NCBI GenBank assembly: GCA_963794265.1
Contig: CAWCDJ010000007.1
Span: 62,001-126,000 of the forward strand
Direction of reading: 5' to 3'
DNA from: CAWCDJ01 sp963794265
Lineage (GTDB): Bacteria > Acidobacteriota > Terriglobia > Bryobacterales > Bryobacteraceae
DNA: 64,000 nt
Under the pieces are notes generated by a model. That model was not told the DNA's origin. It worked only from the letters and a program-made list of their open reading frames with translations, and did no database searches. Both the position numbers and the translations under genes were made by a program. Shown piece after piece: positions 1 to 8,298 of this stretch; within the stretch, counting starts at the first letter, position 1, and every line of letters starts with the position of its first letter.

Positions 1-1
1 G

Positions 2-1774
2 CCGCACAGCGGCTGGAGCGATTACGGCGGCGCGGCGGATTCGGCCCAATACTCCGCGCTGAACCAAATCAACCGCTCCAACGTCGGCAGGCTCCAGGTC
101 GCGTGGACGTATCCAACCGGCGATCGCCGCACCTACTTCTTCAACCCGCTGGTGGTCGATCGCGTGATGTACGTGCTGGCCAGGAACAACTCGATCGTGG
201 CACTGGACGCCGCCACCGGGAAGGAACTCTGGGTCCATCCGCCCGACCCCGGCACCACCATCATCACCAACCGCGGCATCAACTACTGGGAGAGCCGCGA
301 CCGCTCCGACCGCCGCCTGCTCTATGCCAGCAACCACGCTCTCCACGCGCTCGACGCGCGCACGGGCGAACTCATCCGCAGCTTCGGAACCAACGGCAGC
401 GTCGATTTGAAGGAAGGCCTCGGCCGCGATCCGAACGCCTTGCGGCTGGTGCAATCCACTACCCCCGGCCGGGTCTTCGAGAACCTGCTGATTCTGGGCT
501 CCGCCACTAACGAAGGCTACACTTCCGGTCCCGGCGACCTGCGTGCCTTCGACGTGCGGACCGGCCGCGTGGTCTGGACGTTCCACACGATTCCGCACCC
601 CGGCGAGTACGGCTACGATACCTGGCCTCCCGACGCCTGGAAGACCGTGGGCGGCGCCAACGTGTGGGGCGAGTTCTCGCTGGACGCGCAACGCGGCATC
701 GTCTACGCACCCACCGCCAGCCCCAAGTACAACTTCTACGGCGCCGACCGAAAGGGCGCCGGCCTCTTCGGCGATTGCCTGCTGGCCCTCGACGCCCGCA
801 CCGGGAAGCGCATCTGGCACTTCCAGATGGTCCACCACGACATCTGGGATTATGACGATGCCACCGCGCCCAAACTCCTCACCGTGCGGCACAATGGCAA
901 GCTGGTGGATGCCGTAGCCCAGCTCAGCAAGCAGGGCTTCGTCTGGGTCTTCAACCGCGTCACCGGCGAACCGCTCTGGCCGATCGAGGAGCGGCCGGTG
1001 CCGAAATCCGACGTTCCCGGCGAGCAGGCGTGGCCCACCCAGCCCTTCCCGCTCGAGCCGCCTCCCTACGCGCGCCAGAAATTCACGGTGGAAGACCTCA
1101 ACCCGCTCCTCGAAGATCCGCAGGAACGCGCCCGCTGGCGCAACGAGATTCTCAACGCCCGCAATGAAGGCCTGTTTACGCCCCCTGCCCTGCACAACAC
1201 CATCGAGATGCCCGGCAACAACGGCGGCGCCAATTGGGGAGGCGCGGCGGTGATTCCGGACCGCGGGCAACTCTTCGTAGTTTCGAAAGACCTGCCGGCT
1301 ATTCTGAAACTGGAACCCGACCCGGCGCAAAAAGATCGCTACGTGAGCGGCTTCAACCTGGTCACCACTTCGAGCGGCCTCTCGCCCATCGGCCCGCCCT
1401 GGGCCTCGCTCACGGCCTACGACCTCAACCAGGGCACCATCCGCTGGAAGATCCCGCTGGGCGAGGTTCCGGATCTGGCCGCCAAGGGCATCCGCAACAC
1501 CGGCGCGCACTATCCGAAAGTCGGCCCGGTGGTCACTGCCGGCGGGTTGATCTTTACGGGCACCCGCGATCGGAAGGTCCGCGCATTCGACGCCGATACC
1601 GGCAAAGAGTTGTGGGAAGCCGAAGTGCCGTCGGCGCTCGAAGGGATCCCCGCGGTTTATGAAATCGACGGCCGCGAATACGTGGTGTTTTGTGCGGCGG
1701 CCCAAGCCGGCCTGACTCCCGCGACGCGCAAACCGGTCTCGGGAGCCTATATCGCGTTCGCGCTGCCGCGCTAA
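2..1774 (+). CDS. PQQ-dependent dehydrogenase-type quinoprotein (5' partial)
   Basis: The reading frame is open from base 2, so the gene runs in from outside the window and its signal peptide is missing. The first visible residues include WSDYGGAADSAQYSAL and INRSNVGRLQVAWTY, the usual start of mature PQQ-dependent alcohol/glucose dehydrogenase-like propellers. Repeated blade motifs of the type ALDARTGKRIW follow, with GNNGGANWGGAA near residue 410 and GTRDRKVRAFDADTGKELWE near the end. There is no CxxCH, so this is not a quinohemoprotein. It probably oxidises an alcohol or sugar in the periplasm; the substrate cannot be told. It converges on the permease gene with a 3-bp gap. Confidence 0.85.
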   Translation, partial: PHSGWSDYGGAADSAQYSALNQINRSNVGRLQVAWTYPTGDRRTYFFNPLVVDRVMYVLARNNSIVALDAATGKELWVHPPDPGTTIITNRGINYWESRDRSDRRLLYASNHALHALDARTGELIRSFGTNGSVDLKEGLGRDPNALRLVQSTTPGRVFENLLILGSATNEGYTSGPGDLRAFDVRTGRVVWTFHTIPHPGEYGYDTWPPDAWKTVGGANVWGEFSLDAQRGIVYAPTASPKYNFYGADRKGAGLFGDCLLALDARTGKRIWHFQMVHHDIWDYDDATAPKLLTVRHNGKLVDAVAQLSKQGFVWVFNRVTGEPLWPIEERPVPKSDVPGEQAWPTQPFPLEPPPYARQKFTVEDLNPLLEDPQERARWRNEILNARNEGLFTPPALHNTIEMPGNNGGANWGGAAVIPDRGQLFVVSKDLPAILKLEPDPAQKDRYVSGFNLVTTSSGLSPIGPPWASLTAYDLNQGTIRWKIPLGEVPDLAAKGIRNTGAHYPKVGPVVTAGGLIFTGTRDRKVRAFDADTGKELWEAEVPSALEGIPAVYEIDGREYVVFCAAAQAGLTPATRKPVSGAYIAFALPR

Positions 1775-1777
1775 ACC

Positions 1778-4210
1778 TCACTCGTACCGCAGAGCCACGA
1801 TCGGGTCGATCTTCATGGCCCGGCGCGCCGGAACGAAAATCGCGATACTCGCCGCCGCGATCATGGCCAGCGGAATCCCGCCGAACGTCACCGCATCTCC
1901 CGGCGTCACGCCGAAGATCAGCGACGAAAGCAGCCGCGCGAATCCCCATGCCAGCGGCATGCCGATCGCGAGGCCGATCGCGATGGTCGTCATACCGCGC
2001 CGGAAGATCATGCCCATCACGCTCCAGCGTTCGGCCCCCAGCGCCATCCGGATGCCGATCTCGCGGGTCTGTTCGGAAACCAGGTACGCCATCACGCCAT
2101 AGACGCCGACCCCGGAGAGCACCAGCGCCAGCACTCCGAAGACGCCCATCAGCACCGCCATGTAGTTCAGTCCGATGGCGCGATCATGGATCGACCTCGC
2201 CAAAGTCTGCACGTCCGTGACCGGCTGTTCGGGGTCCACCGCGCGAATCGCCGCCGTCACCGCCGGCGCCAGCAGTAGCGGGTCGCCCGCCGTCCGCACT
2301 CCAATGTCCATCCACAGCGCCGGTGCCTGATCGAAGGGCACGTAGATGGTCCGCCGCGGCGCCCGGTCGTAGGGGTTGTGCATCACGTCGCCCACGACCC
2401 CGACGATCGTCAGCCACGAGCCCGCCGGCGAATCCGGCCCCCCGACGCGGATGTGCCTGCCGATCGGCGACTCGTTCTTCCACCAGCGCTCGGCCATGCG
2501 CTGGCTGATCACAGCCACTTTGGGCGCGTCGGGACCGTCGCCGGCCGATAGAAAACGTCCGGTGCGCAGCGGAATTCCGAGCGTTTCAAAGTAGCTTGGG
2601 CTCGCCAGTTGGTACATCCCGGATGGGACATTGTCCCGATCCACCGGCCGCCCTTCGATGGTGAAGTTCCGCCAGTTGGAATTGTTCGAGTAGGGCATGG
2701 CAGTGACCGCGGCGGCCGATCGCACGCCTGGCAGCCTGCCGATCCCTGCCAGCACGCTGTCGTAGAAGCGCACCCGCTGGTACGGTTCGTGATATTTATT
2801 GTCCGTAACCGCCAGGCGCAAGGTCAGCAGGGTGTCGGGGTCGAGCTTCTGGCCCCTGTCCACCATCGTGCCGAAGCCCCGCACCATCAGTCCGGCGCCA
2901 GCCAGCAGAACCACCGCCAGAGTCACTTCCGCCGCCACCAGAATGTTCCGCACCCGGTGATGCGCCCTGTTTGAGGAGCCGCCCCGTCCACCCTCCTTCA
3001 GGGCGTCGGTCAGGTTCGGCCGCGAGCATTGCCAGGCCGGAGCCAGTCCCGCCAGCATGCCGCTCAGCACCGCCGCCAGCAGGGTGAAGAACAGGGCGCG
3101 CCCGTTCATCTGGATGTCTTTCCAGCCCAGAATGTACCGCTCGATCTCCGGCGGCATCCCGCCCTTGATCAGGTTCATCCCCCACTTCGCCACAACTAAT
3201 CCCACGGCGGCGCCGGCCATCGCCAGCAGCACGCTTTCGGTCACCAGTTGCGTCACCACCCGTCCTCGCGATGCCCCCAGCGCGGTGCGCAGCGCCACTT
3301 CGCGCAGCCTGACGGTGGCGCGCGCGAACTGCAGATTGGCCACGTTGGCGCAAGCGATCAGAAGCACGAACGCCACCGAGCACAGCAGCATCACCAGGTA
3401 TCGCTCCGTATAGGAGTCCACCATGTATCGGTGAATCGGCAAGACCATCAGGCGACGCTTGTGATTGGTGTCCGGATAGGCCTTCTCGAGCCGCGCGCTG
3501 ATATTGTCGATCTCGGCGGTGGCCTGCTCCACGGTGCGTCCCGGCCGCAGCCGCGCGGCGGATTCGAGCAACTGCGCCCGGCGCGAAGTGCGCTGCTCGG
3601 GTGTGAGCGCCATGGGCGTCCAGATCCCGGTTGCCAGCGGAAAATCGAAGCTGGCGGGCATCACCCCGACCACCAGGAAATTCTGATCATCCAGATGGAT
3701 GCTCTTTCCGATAATCCCGCGGTCGGCCCCGAACCGCCGCTCCCACAGGCGCTCGCTCAGCACCACTTCGCGCTCGCGCCCCGGCTGGTCCTCGCCTTTC
3801 AGGAAACCGCGCCCGAGGGTCGGCTGGACGCCCAGAAGGTCGAAGAAATTCGCGCTCACCAGCGTTTGCAAAACGCGTTCGGGCTCGCCGCCCGCGCCCG
3901 CAATATTGGCCAGCCCGCGCTGCCACGAGGTCAGGTCGGCGATGGTGGAACTGTCGCGCCGCACATCGTCCAGGTCGGCCGGCGTGGCGTTGTCCCAATC
4001 CTGCGGCTGGTCCGGGATGCGCTGCACCACGATGGCCAGGCTTTCGAGGTGCGGCAGAGAGACCGGTTTCCACAGCAGCGCGTCGCAAACGCTGAAGACC
4101 GCCGTGGTCGCGCCGATTCCCAACGCCAGGGTCAGAACCGCCGTAGCCGTAAAGCTGGGCGTCTTGCGCAGCATGCGCTCCCCGTAACGGATATCCTGCC
4201 AGAGGCTCAT
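1778..4210 (-). CDS. ADOP-type ABC permease (MacB core + FtsX domains)
   Basis: A protein of 810 residues built as two halves, each with a membrane helix, a MacB-like periplasmic core and an FtsX-type three-helix module. The N-terminus MSLWQDIRYGERMLRKTP followed by LTLALGIGATTAVFSV is the hallmark of the acidobacterial duplicated orphan permeases, which lack a dedicated ATPase gene. The C-terminal half has GVYGVMAYLVSEQTREIGIR. I chose the ATG at 4210 because it gives this signature and lies 41 bp after the preceding stop; a longer start would overlap that gene. It is the last gene of the operon that begins at 10199. Its substrate is unknown. Confidence 0.9.
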   Translation of the reverse strand: MSLWQDIRYGERMLRKTPSFTATAVLTLALGIGATTAVFSVCDALLWKPVSLPHLESLAIVVQRIPDQPQDWDNATPADLDDVRRDSSTIADLTSWQRGLANIAGAGGEPERVLQTLVSANFFDLLGVQPTLGRGFLKGEDQPGREREVVLSERLWERRFGADRGIIGKSIHLDDQNFLVVGVMPASFDFPLATGIWTPMALTPEQRTSRRAQLLESAARLRPGRTVEQATAEIDNISARLEKAYPDTNHKRRLMVLPIHRYMVDSYTERYLVMLLCSVAFVLLIACANVANLQFARATVRLREVALRTALGASRGRVVTQLVTESVLLAMAGAAVGLVVAKWGMNLIKGGMPPEIERYILGWKDIQMNGRALFFTLLAAVLSGMLAGLAPAWQCSRPNLTDALKEGGRGGSSNRAHHRVRNILVAAEVTLAVVLLAGAGLMVRGFGTMVDRGQKLDPDTLLTLRLAVTDNKYHEPYQRVRFYDSVLAGIGRLPGVRSAAAVTAMPYSNNSNWRNFTIEGRPVDRDNVPSGMYQLASPSYFETLGIPLRTGRFLSAGDGPDAPKVAVISQRMAERWWKNESPIGRHIRVGGPDSPAGSWLTIVGVVGDVMHNPYDRAPRRTIYVPFDQAPALWMDIGVRTAGDPLLLAPAVTAAIRAVDPEQPVTDVQTLARSIHDRAIGLNYMAVLMGVFGVLALVLSGVGVYGVMAYLVSEQTREIGIRMALGAERWSVMGMIFRRGMTTIAIGLAIGMPLAWGFARLLSSLIFGVTPGDAVTFGGIPLAMIAAASIAIFVPARRAMKIDPIVALRYE

Positions 4211-4251
4211 GCAGGGGAGTACGCTCAAACCAGCCGCCAGGTTCGCGGAAA

Positions 4252-5073
4252 TTACTCGATCTTGTCCGGCAATTCCCCGAAGTCGCAATACTTCTGCGTC
4301 ACGCCGGCGCCGCTGACCGTCACGATCCGCATTCCGGACTTGCCTCCTTCAAGCGGCATTCCCACCGGTCCGGTCGTGATCATGTCCAGCGCTCCGTCGC
4401 GCCCCTCGGAGTTGTGGTGCAGATGCCCGGCGAATACCCACCGCACTCCGTACTCGTGCATCAGCTCCAGGTATCGCGCCCGCACGGCTTTGGGAATGTT
4501 GAAGTACTGGTCGTCTTCGTTGGGATTCGCCAGGAAGAACGGAATGTGCTGGAACACAATCACGTACTTCGCGCCCGATTGCTTCGTTTTCGCCAGTTGC
4601 GTGCGAAACCACGCTTCCATTTTGCCGGCTTCCTCCGGAACCTTGCCGGTGGCTTTCTCCAGGTTCGAGTTGAGGACGATGCCGGCAATGTCGCCGGAGC
4701 GAAAGGTGTAGTAATCGGGACCGAAGCGCTCGCGATATTGCGCCAGCGATTCCCGGGTCGGCTCATTGCCCACATCGTGGTTACCGGGCACGTTGTAGAG
4801 CTTGATGCCCGGCTGAAGTTCGGCCGCAATGCGCCGGTATTCGGCGATCTGGGCGGCATCGCCCGGCTTGTTGACCAAGTCGCCGGTCACGATCACGAAC
4901 GCCGGCTGCAAGCGGTTGGCTGTGGCGATGGCGAACTCGAAATTCGCGGTCTCGTGGCGGTACCCCTGGTCCTTCTCGTACATCCCGAACTGCGGGTCGG
5001 ACAGCTGGATGAAATTCTGCGCGGTGAGCGGCCCGGCCAGTGCCAGGGCCAGCAGAATGGGTCGGAGTGTCAT
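4252..5073 (-). CDS. Secreted calcineurin-like metallophosphoesterase
   Basis: The 273-residue protein starts with a signal peptide (MTLRPILLALALAGPLTAQ). All metal-site blocks of the calcineurin-like fold follow in order: SDPQFG (D), TGDLVN (GD), VPGNHDVG (GNHD), FQHIPFF (H) and AGHLHHNSEG (GHLHH). The pattern is closest to CPPED1/CSTP1-like phosphoesterases, but the substrate is unknown. The start ATG overlaps the stop of the DinB gene as ATGA, so translation is probably coupled. The upstream in-frame extension has the arginine-rich composition of a wrong frame and was discarded. Confidence 0.9.
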   Translation of the reverse strand: MTLRPILLALALAGPLTAQNFIQLSDPQFGMYEKDQGYRHETANFEFAIATANRLQPAFVIVTGDLVNKPGDAAQIAEYRRIAAELQPGIKLYNVPGNHDVGNEPTRESLAQYRERFGPDYYTFRSGDIAGIVLNSNLEKATGKVPEEAGKMEAWFRTQLAKTKQSGAKYVIVFQHIPFFLANPNEDDQYFNIPKAVRARYLELMHEYGVRWVFAGHLHHNSEGRDGALDMITTGPVGMPLEGGKSGMRIVTVSGAGVTQKYCDFGELPDKIE

Positions 5074-5585
5074 GGCTTCACCCGATAATATCCTGCCAGC
5101 GGACCCGCGCCTGCCAGGTACTTCCGCGCGCGCACCAGTTCGGCCACCTGGCGCACGTGCCCCAAATCGTGCAGCGCCCACGCATGCAGCATCTGGGAAA
5201 GCGTGACTTCGCCTGCCTCTTTGTGGCGCGCCACGCGGCTGCCCGCCTCGAGCGGCAGCGTGCGCAGGAATTCGACGTTGGTCTCGCGCTGGTCTTCGAA
5301 ATGATCGAACGCGTCCTCCGGGTCGGCATCGCGGTACAGATCGAGGTGCAACTGAGCGTCGTCCGGTTCGAGTTCGGGCCGGTCTTCGGCCAGGATCCGG
5401 TCCAGCCGCGCCCGGTGACAGTGGCCCTCTGTGTGCGAGAGATGCGCCAGAACTTCGGCCACCGAGAAGCGCTCGGGCGAAGGCTTCCAGCGCGCGTCTT
5501 CTTCCGTGAGCTCGCACATCAGGTCGCGCAGAAGATCCGGCGTGACCTCGAGCAGGTCGATGCAGGGCAGGGTGTCTTCGTTCAT
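5070..5585 (-). CDS. DinB family putative metalloenzyme
   Basis: A 171-residue four-helix-bundle protein of the DinB/YfiT superfamily. Possible metal-ligand histidines sit in VAEVLAHLSHTEGH (about residues 43-56), near FDHFEDQRETN (about 90-100) and in LHAWALHDLGHVRQVAEL (about 133-150), the usual three-histidine spacing of this fold. Relatives include metal-dependent thiol transferases and many uncharacterised proteins, so the reaction is not known. It lies 4 bp after the stop of the reductase gene and overlaps the next gene by 4 bp, inside a long minus-strand operon. Confidence 0.85.
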   Translation of the reverse strand: MNEDTLPCIDLLEVTPDLLRDLMCELTEEDARWKPSPERFSVAEVLAHLSHTEGHCHRARLDRILAEDRPELEPDDAQLHLDLYRDADPEDAFDHFEDQRETNVEFLRTLPLEAGSRVARHKEAGEVTLSQMLHAWALHDLGHVRQVAELVRARKYLAGAGPLAGYYRVKP

Positions 5586-5589
5586 GCGC

Positions 5590-6378
5590 TTATCCTACGA
5601 TATTCTCGCCGCCATCCACGTGGACGGTGTTACCGGTCATCCAATAGGTGGCCGGGTGGCACAACGCCGCGATGCAGCGCGCCACGTCTTCCGGCATGGT
5701 TAAGCGGCCGTGCGGATTGCGTTGCTTGGCGATCTGCATCAAGGTTTCGTGCCCCGGAATCAGCCGCAGGGCCGGCGTATCGGTCACCCCGGCCAGAATC
5801 GCGTTGGCGGTGATTCCTGCCGGCGCGAGTTCCACCGCCAGTTGCCGGATATGCGCCTCGATCGAAGCCTTCGCCGCGCTCACCGCGCCGTAATTGGGAA
5901 TCGCCCGGGTGCCGCCGCTCGAAGTCATGGCGAAGATGCGCCCGCCCCAGTCGAACAGCCCGGCGCGCAGGCAATCCTGCACCCACCACACCAGCGAGTG
6001 CCCCATGGTATCGACGGTGATCTCCAGTTGTTTTTTCGAAACCAACTGCTCGGCTCCGACCAGGGGCCTGAGCACCCCAAACGCCAGGGAGTGCATCAGC
6101 ACGCGCAGCGTCCCCTGCGGCTCGGCCGTCAGCCGCCGCCGGATCTGCTCCACCGTCTGCTGCCGCATCTCGTCGTCGGAAGCGTTGCAGTTGAAGAACT
6201 CCACGTCGCGCCCCGCCTCGCGGATTTTCTGCTGGATTTCGGCTGCGTGCGGAAGCTTGTCCCGGCGGTCCAGGTGTACTCCGAAAATATTCATACCGGC
6301 GCGCGCCAGTTCGAGCGCAGTGGCTTCTCCAAAGCCGCTGCTCGCGCCCAAGATCAGGGCCCAAGGTTGTTTGCTCAT
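5590..6378 (-). CDS. FabL/FabI-type enoyl-ACP reductase-like SDR
   Basis: A 262-residue short-chain dehydrogenase with the cofactor motif GASSGFG (residues 11-17). The active site is Y163-(X)6-K170, the spacing of enoyl-ACP reductases of the FabI/FabL type, not the YxxxK of ordinary SDRs. The C-terminal block GRLTMPEDVARCIAALC plus VHVDGGENIVG resembles FabL of Bacillus. A role in fatty-acid elongation is likely but a related keto- or enoyl-reductase is possible. The ATG at 6378 overlaps the tsaE stop (ATGA) and puts the Rossmann glycine motif at the expected position. Confidence 0.8.
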   Translation of the reverse strand: MSKQPWALILGASSGFGEATALELARAGMNIFGVHLDRRDKLPHAAEIQQKIREAGRDVEFFNCNASDDEMRQQTVEQIRRRLTAEPQGTLRVLMHSLAFGVLRPLVGAEQLVSKKQLEITVDTMGHSLVWWVQDCLRAGLFDWGGRIFAMTSSGGTRAIPNYGAVSAAKASIEAHIRQLAVELAPAGITANAILAGVTDTPALRLIPGHETLMQIAKQRNPHGRLTMPEDVARCIAALCHPATYWMTGNTVHVDGGENIVG

Positions 6379-6797
6379 TTCAATTCGGTGACTGCGAATG
6401 CCCTTTCGTCGTTTTCTCCAGCCTCGATGCGGATCTCCAGACGCTTCTTCGGCATCAACTGGGGGAAGCGCTCGCCCCACTCGATCAGGACCACGGCGTC
6501 GCGGTCAAAGACTTCGTCGAGGCCCAGCGTCGCTACCTCTCGCGCGGTTTCCATGCGGTAGAGATCCACGTGATACACGCGCCCGTCGCCGTATTCGTGA
6601 ATGAGGGTGAACGTGGGGCTGGCGACGTCGTCCGGAGCGGCGGCGCCGAGCCCCGCCACGATGCCTTTCGCCAGCGTGGTCTTGCCGGCGCCCAGGTTGC
6701 CGATCAGCAGAACCACCACGCGCGGCGGAAGGTCGCGCGCAATCCGCTCCCCCAGTTCGATGGTCTCCGCCTCAGTCGCGGTGCGATACGCCGGCAC
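6375..6797 (-). CDS. tsaE: tRNA t6A ATPase TsaE
   Basis: A 140-residue P-loop protein with Walker A GNLGAGKTT (about residues 33-41), the conserved SPTF block (VASPTFTLIHEY), HVDLYR and LIEWGERF. These are the diagnostic blocks of TsaE (YjeE), the ATPase that supports the TsaB-TsaD complex making N6-threonylcarbamoyladenosine at tRNA position 37. Its start lies 26 nt inside the end of nnr, and its stop overlaps the reductase start. The nnr-tsaE pairing recurs in many bacteria, which supports the call. Confidence 0.95.
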   Translation of the reverse strand: MPAYRTATEAETIELGERIARDLPPRVVVLLIGNLGAGKTTLAKGIVAGLGAAAPDDVASPTFTLIHEYGDGRVYHVDLYRMETAREVATLGLDEVFDRDAVVLIEWGERFPQLMPKKRLEIRIEAGENDERAFAVTELK

Positions 6798-8298
6798 ACG
6801 CCTCCATGGCTTGGGGAAGGTATCTAAGGATGTCGGTAGCGATGAAGCTCTTCTCCCCCAACTCGCGTGCCCCGATCTCCCCCGCCAGTCCGCCCAGGTA
6901 GACCGCCGCCGCCACAGCCTGTTCGTGGCGGTCCGGAAATTGCGCCAGAAGCCCCGAGATGAGGCCCGTGAGGATATCGCCGGTTCCCCCGGTGCCCAGC
7001 GCCGGTGTGCCGGTGGGGTTGACCCAGACGCGGCCGTCGGGGAACGCGATCACGGTTCGCTCGCCTTTGAGCACCAGCGTCACCAGCCGGTGGGTGGCGA
7101 ACGTGCGCGCCGTTCCCACGCGGTCCTGCTGCACTTCGGCGATGGATTTGCCGGTCAGCCGCGCCATCTCGCCCGGATGCGGCGTGAGGACGCGGATGCG
7201 GTCCGGCTTTCCCGCCACATCCCCCACCAGCGCATCGGCATCCAGCACCATGGGCTGCGCGAAGGTCGATACCGCGGTATGTACCAGTTCGGCGATCCCC
7301 GGCTCGCGCCCGAGCCCGGGGCCCATCGCGATCACCGTCTTTCCTTCGGCGATGCTCTCGAGGTTGGCCGTGATCGAGATCGAGCCGTGCGGCGTCTCTC
7401 GGAGCGGCGCCGTCATCAGCTCCGGGGCGTGCGACGCAATCTGCGCGATCGCGCTCTCGGCCGAGGCCACGGTTACCAGCCCCGCGCCTGCCCGCAGCGC
7501 GGCCATGCCCGACATGGAAGGCGCGCCCGTCTTTCCGCGGGAACCGCCGACCACCAGCACGTGACCGAAAGTTCCCTTGTGTCCCTCGCGCGGCCGCGGC
7601 GCCAGCAGTTCGCGGAACATCTCGGGCTCGGTCACCGAAAGCCACGCGTCCTCAAACAGCGACTCCGGGCTGCCGATCGGTCCTACGTGCAGTTCGCCCA
7701 CGAAGTTGCAGTTCGGCGGCAGCACCAGTGCCGGTTTCGGAGCGGTGAACGTCACGGTCCAGTCGGCGCGCGCAAACTCGCCCACCGAATGCGGAGAGTC
7801 GCCCGCCATCCCGGAGGGAATATCGACCGCCGCCACCCGGGCAAACGGAAAGCCCTGGTTGATTTCGCGAATCGCATCCAGCATCACGCCCGAAGCGGGC
7901 CCGCTGATTCCGGTTCCGAGCAGCGCGTCGATGACCAGCGACGCATGGCGCGCTTCGGGCGGCGTGGAGCGCAGCACCGCGCACCCGCAGGCCTCGAGCA
8001 TCCGGTAGTTGGCCGCGGCATCGCCCTTCAAATCCTCGGGCGAAGCCAGCAGCACCACGTGCAGAGACTTCGGATGGATGCGGGTGAACAACTGCCGGGC
8101 GACCACCATTCCGTCGCCGCCGTTATTGCCCTTGCCGCACAGCACCACGATGCGCTGTTCCTCCAGCGGACGGCACCGTTCGGCCAGAAACTCGATCACA
8201 CGATGTCCGGCGTTTTCCATCAGCACCACGCCCGGGAATCCCAACTCCTCGCTGTGGCGGTCGACCTCGCGCATTTCGGCCACGGTAAGTACTCTCAT
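6772..8298 (-). CDS. nnr: Bifunctional NAD(P)H-hydrate epimerase/dehydratase
   Basis: A 508-residue fusion of the YjeF N-terminal epimerase domain (GKGNNGGDG at residues 55-63) and the ribokinase-like ADP-dependent (S)-NAD(P)H-hydrate dehydratase domain. The second domain shows VVGGSRGKTGAPSMSG, VLDADAL, TPHPGEMARLTG and ALGTGGTGDILTGL. It repairs damaged, hydrated NAD(P)H in the cytoplasm. The start at 8298 (MRVLTVAEMREVDR) matches the family and overlaps the phosphatase stop as ATGA. Its 3' end overlaps tsaE by 26 nt. Confidence 0.95.
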   Translation of the reverse strand: MRVLTVAEMREVDRHSEELGFPGVVLMENAGHRVIEFLAERCRPLEEQRIVVLCGKGNNGGDGMVVARQLFTRIHPKSLHVVLLASPEDLKGDAAANYRMLEACGCAVLRSTPPEARHASLVIDALLGTGISGPASGVMLDAIREINQGFPFARVAAVDIPSGMAGDSPHSVGEFARADWTVTFTAPKPALVLPPNCNFVGELHVGPIGSPESLFEDAWLSVTEPEMFRELLAPRPREGHKGTFGHVLVVGGSRGKTGAPSMSGMAALRAGAGLVTVASAESAIAQIASHAPELMTAPLRETPHGSISITANLESIAEGKTVIAMGPGLGREPGIAELVHTAVSTFAQPMVLDADALVGDVAGKPDRIRVLTPHPGEMARLTGKSIAEVQQDRVGTARTFATHRLVTLVLKGERTVIAFPDGRVWVNPTGTPALGTGGTGDILTGLISGLLAQFPDRHEQAVAAAVYLGGLAGEIGARELGEKSFIATDILRYLPQAMEACAGVSHRD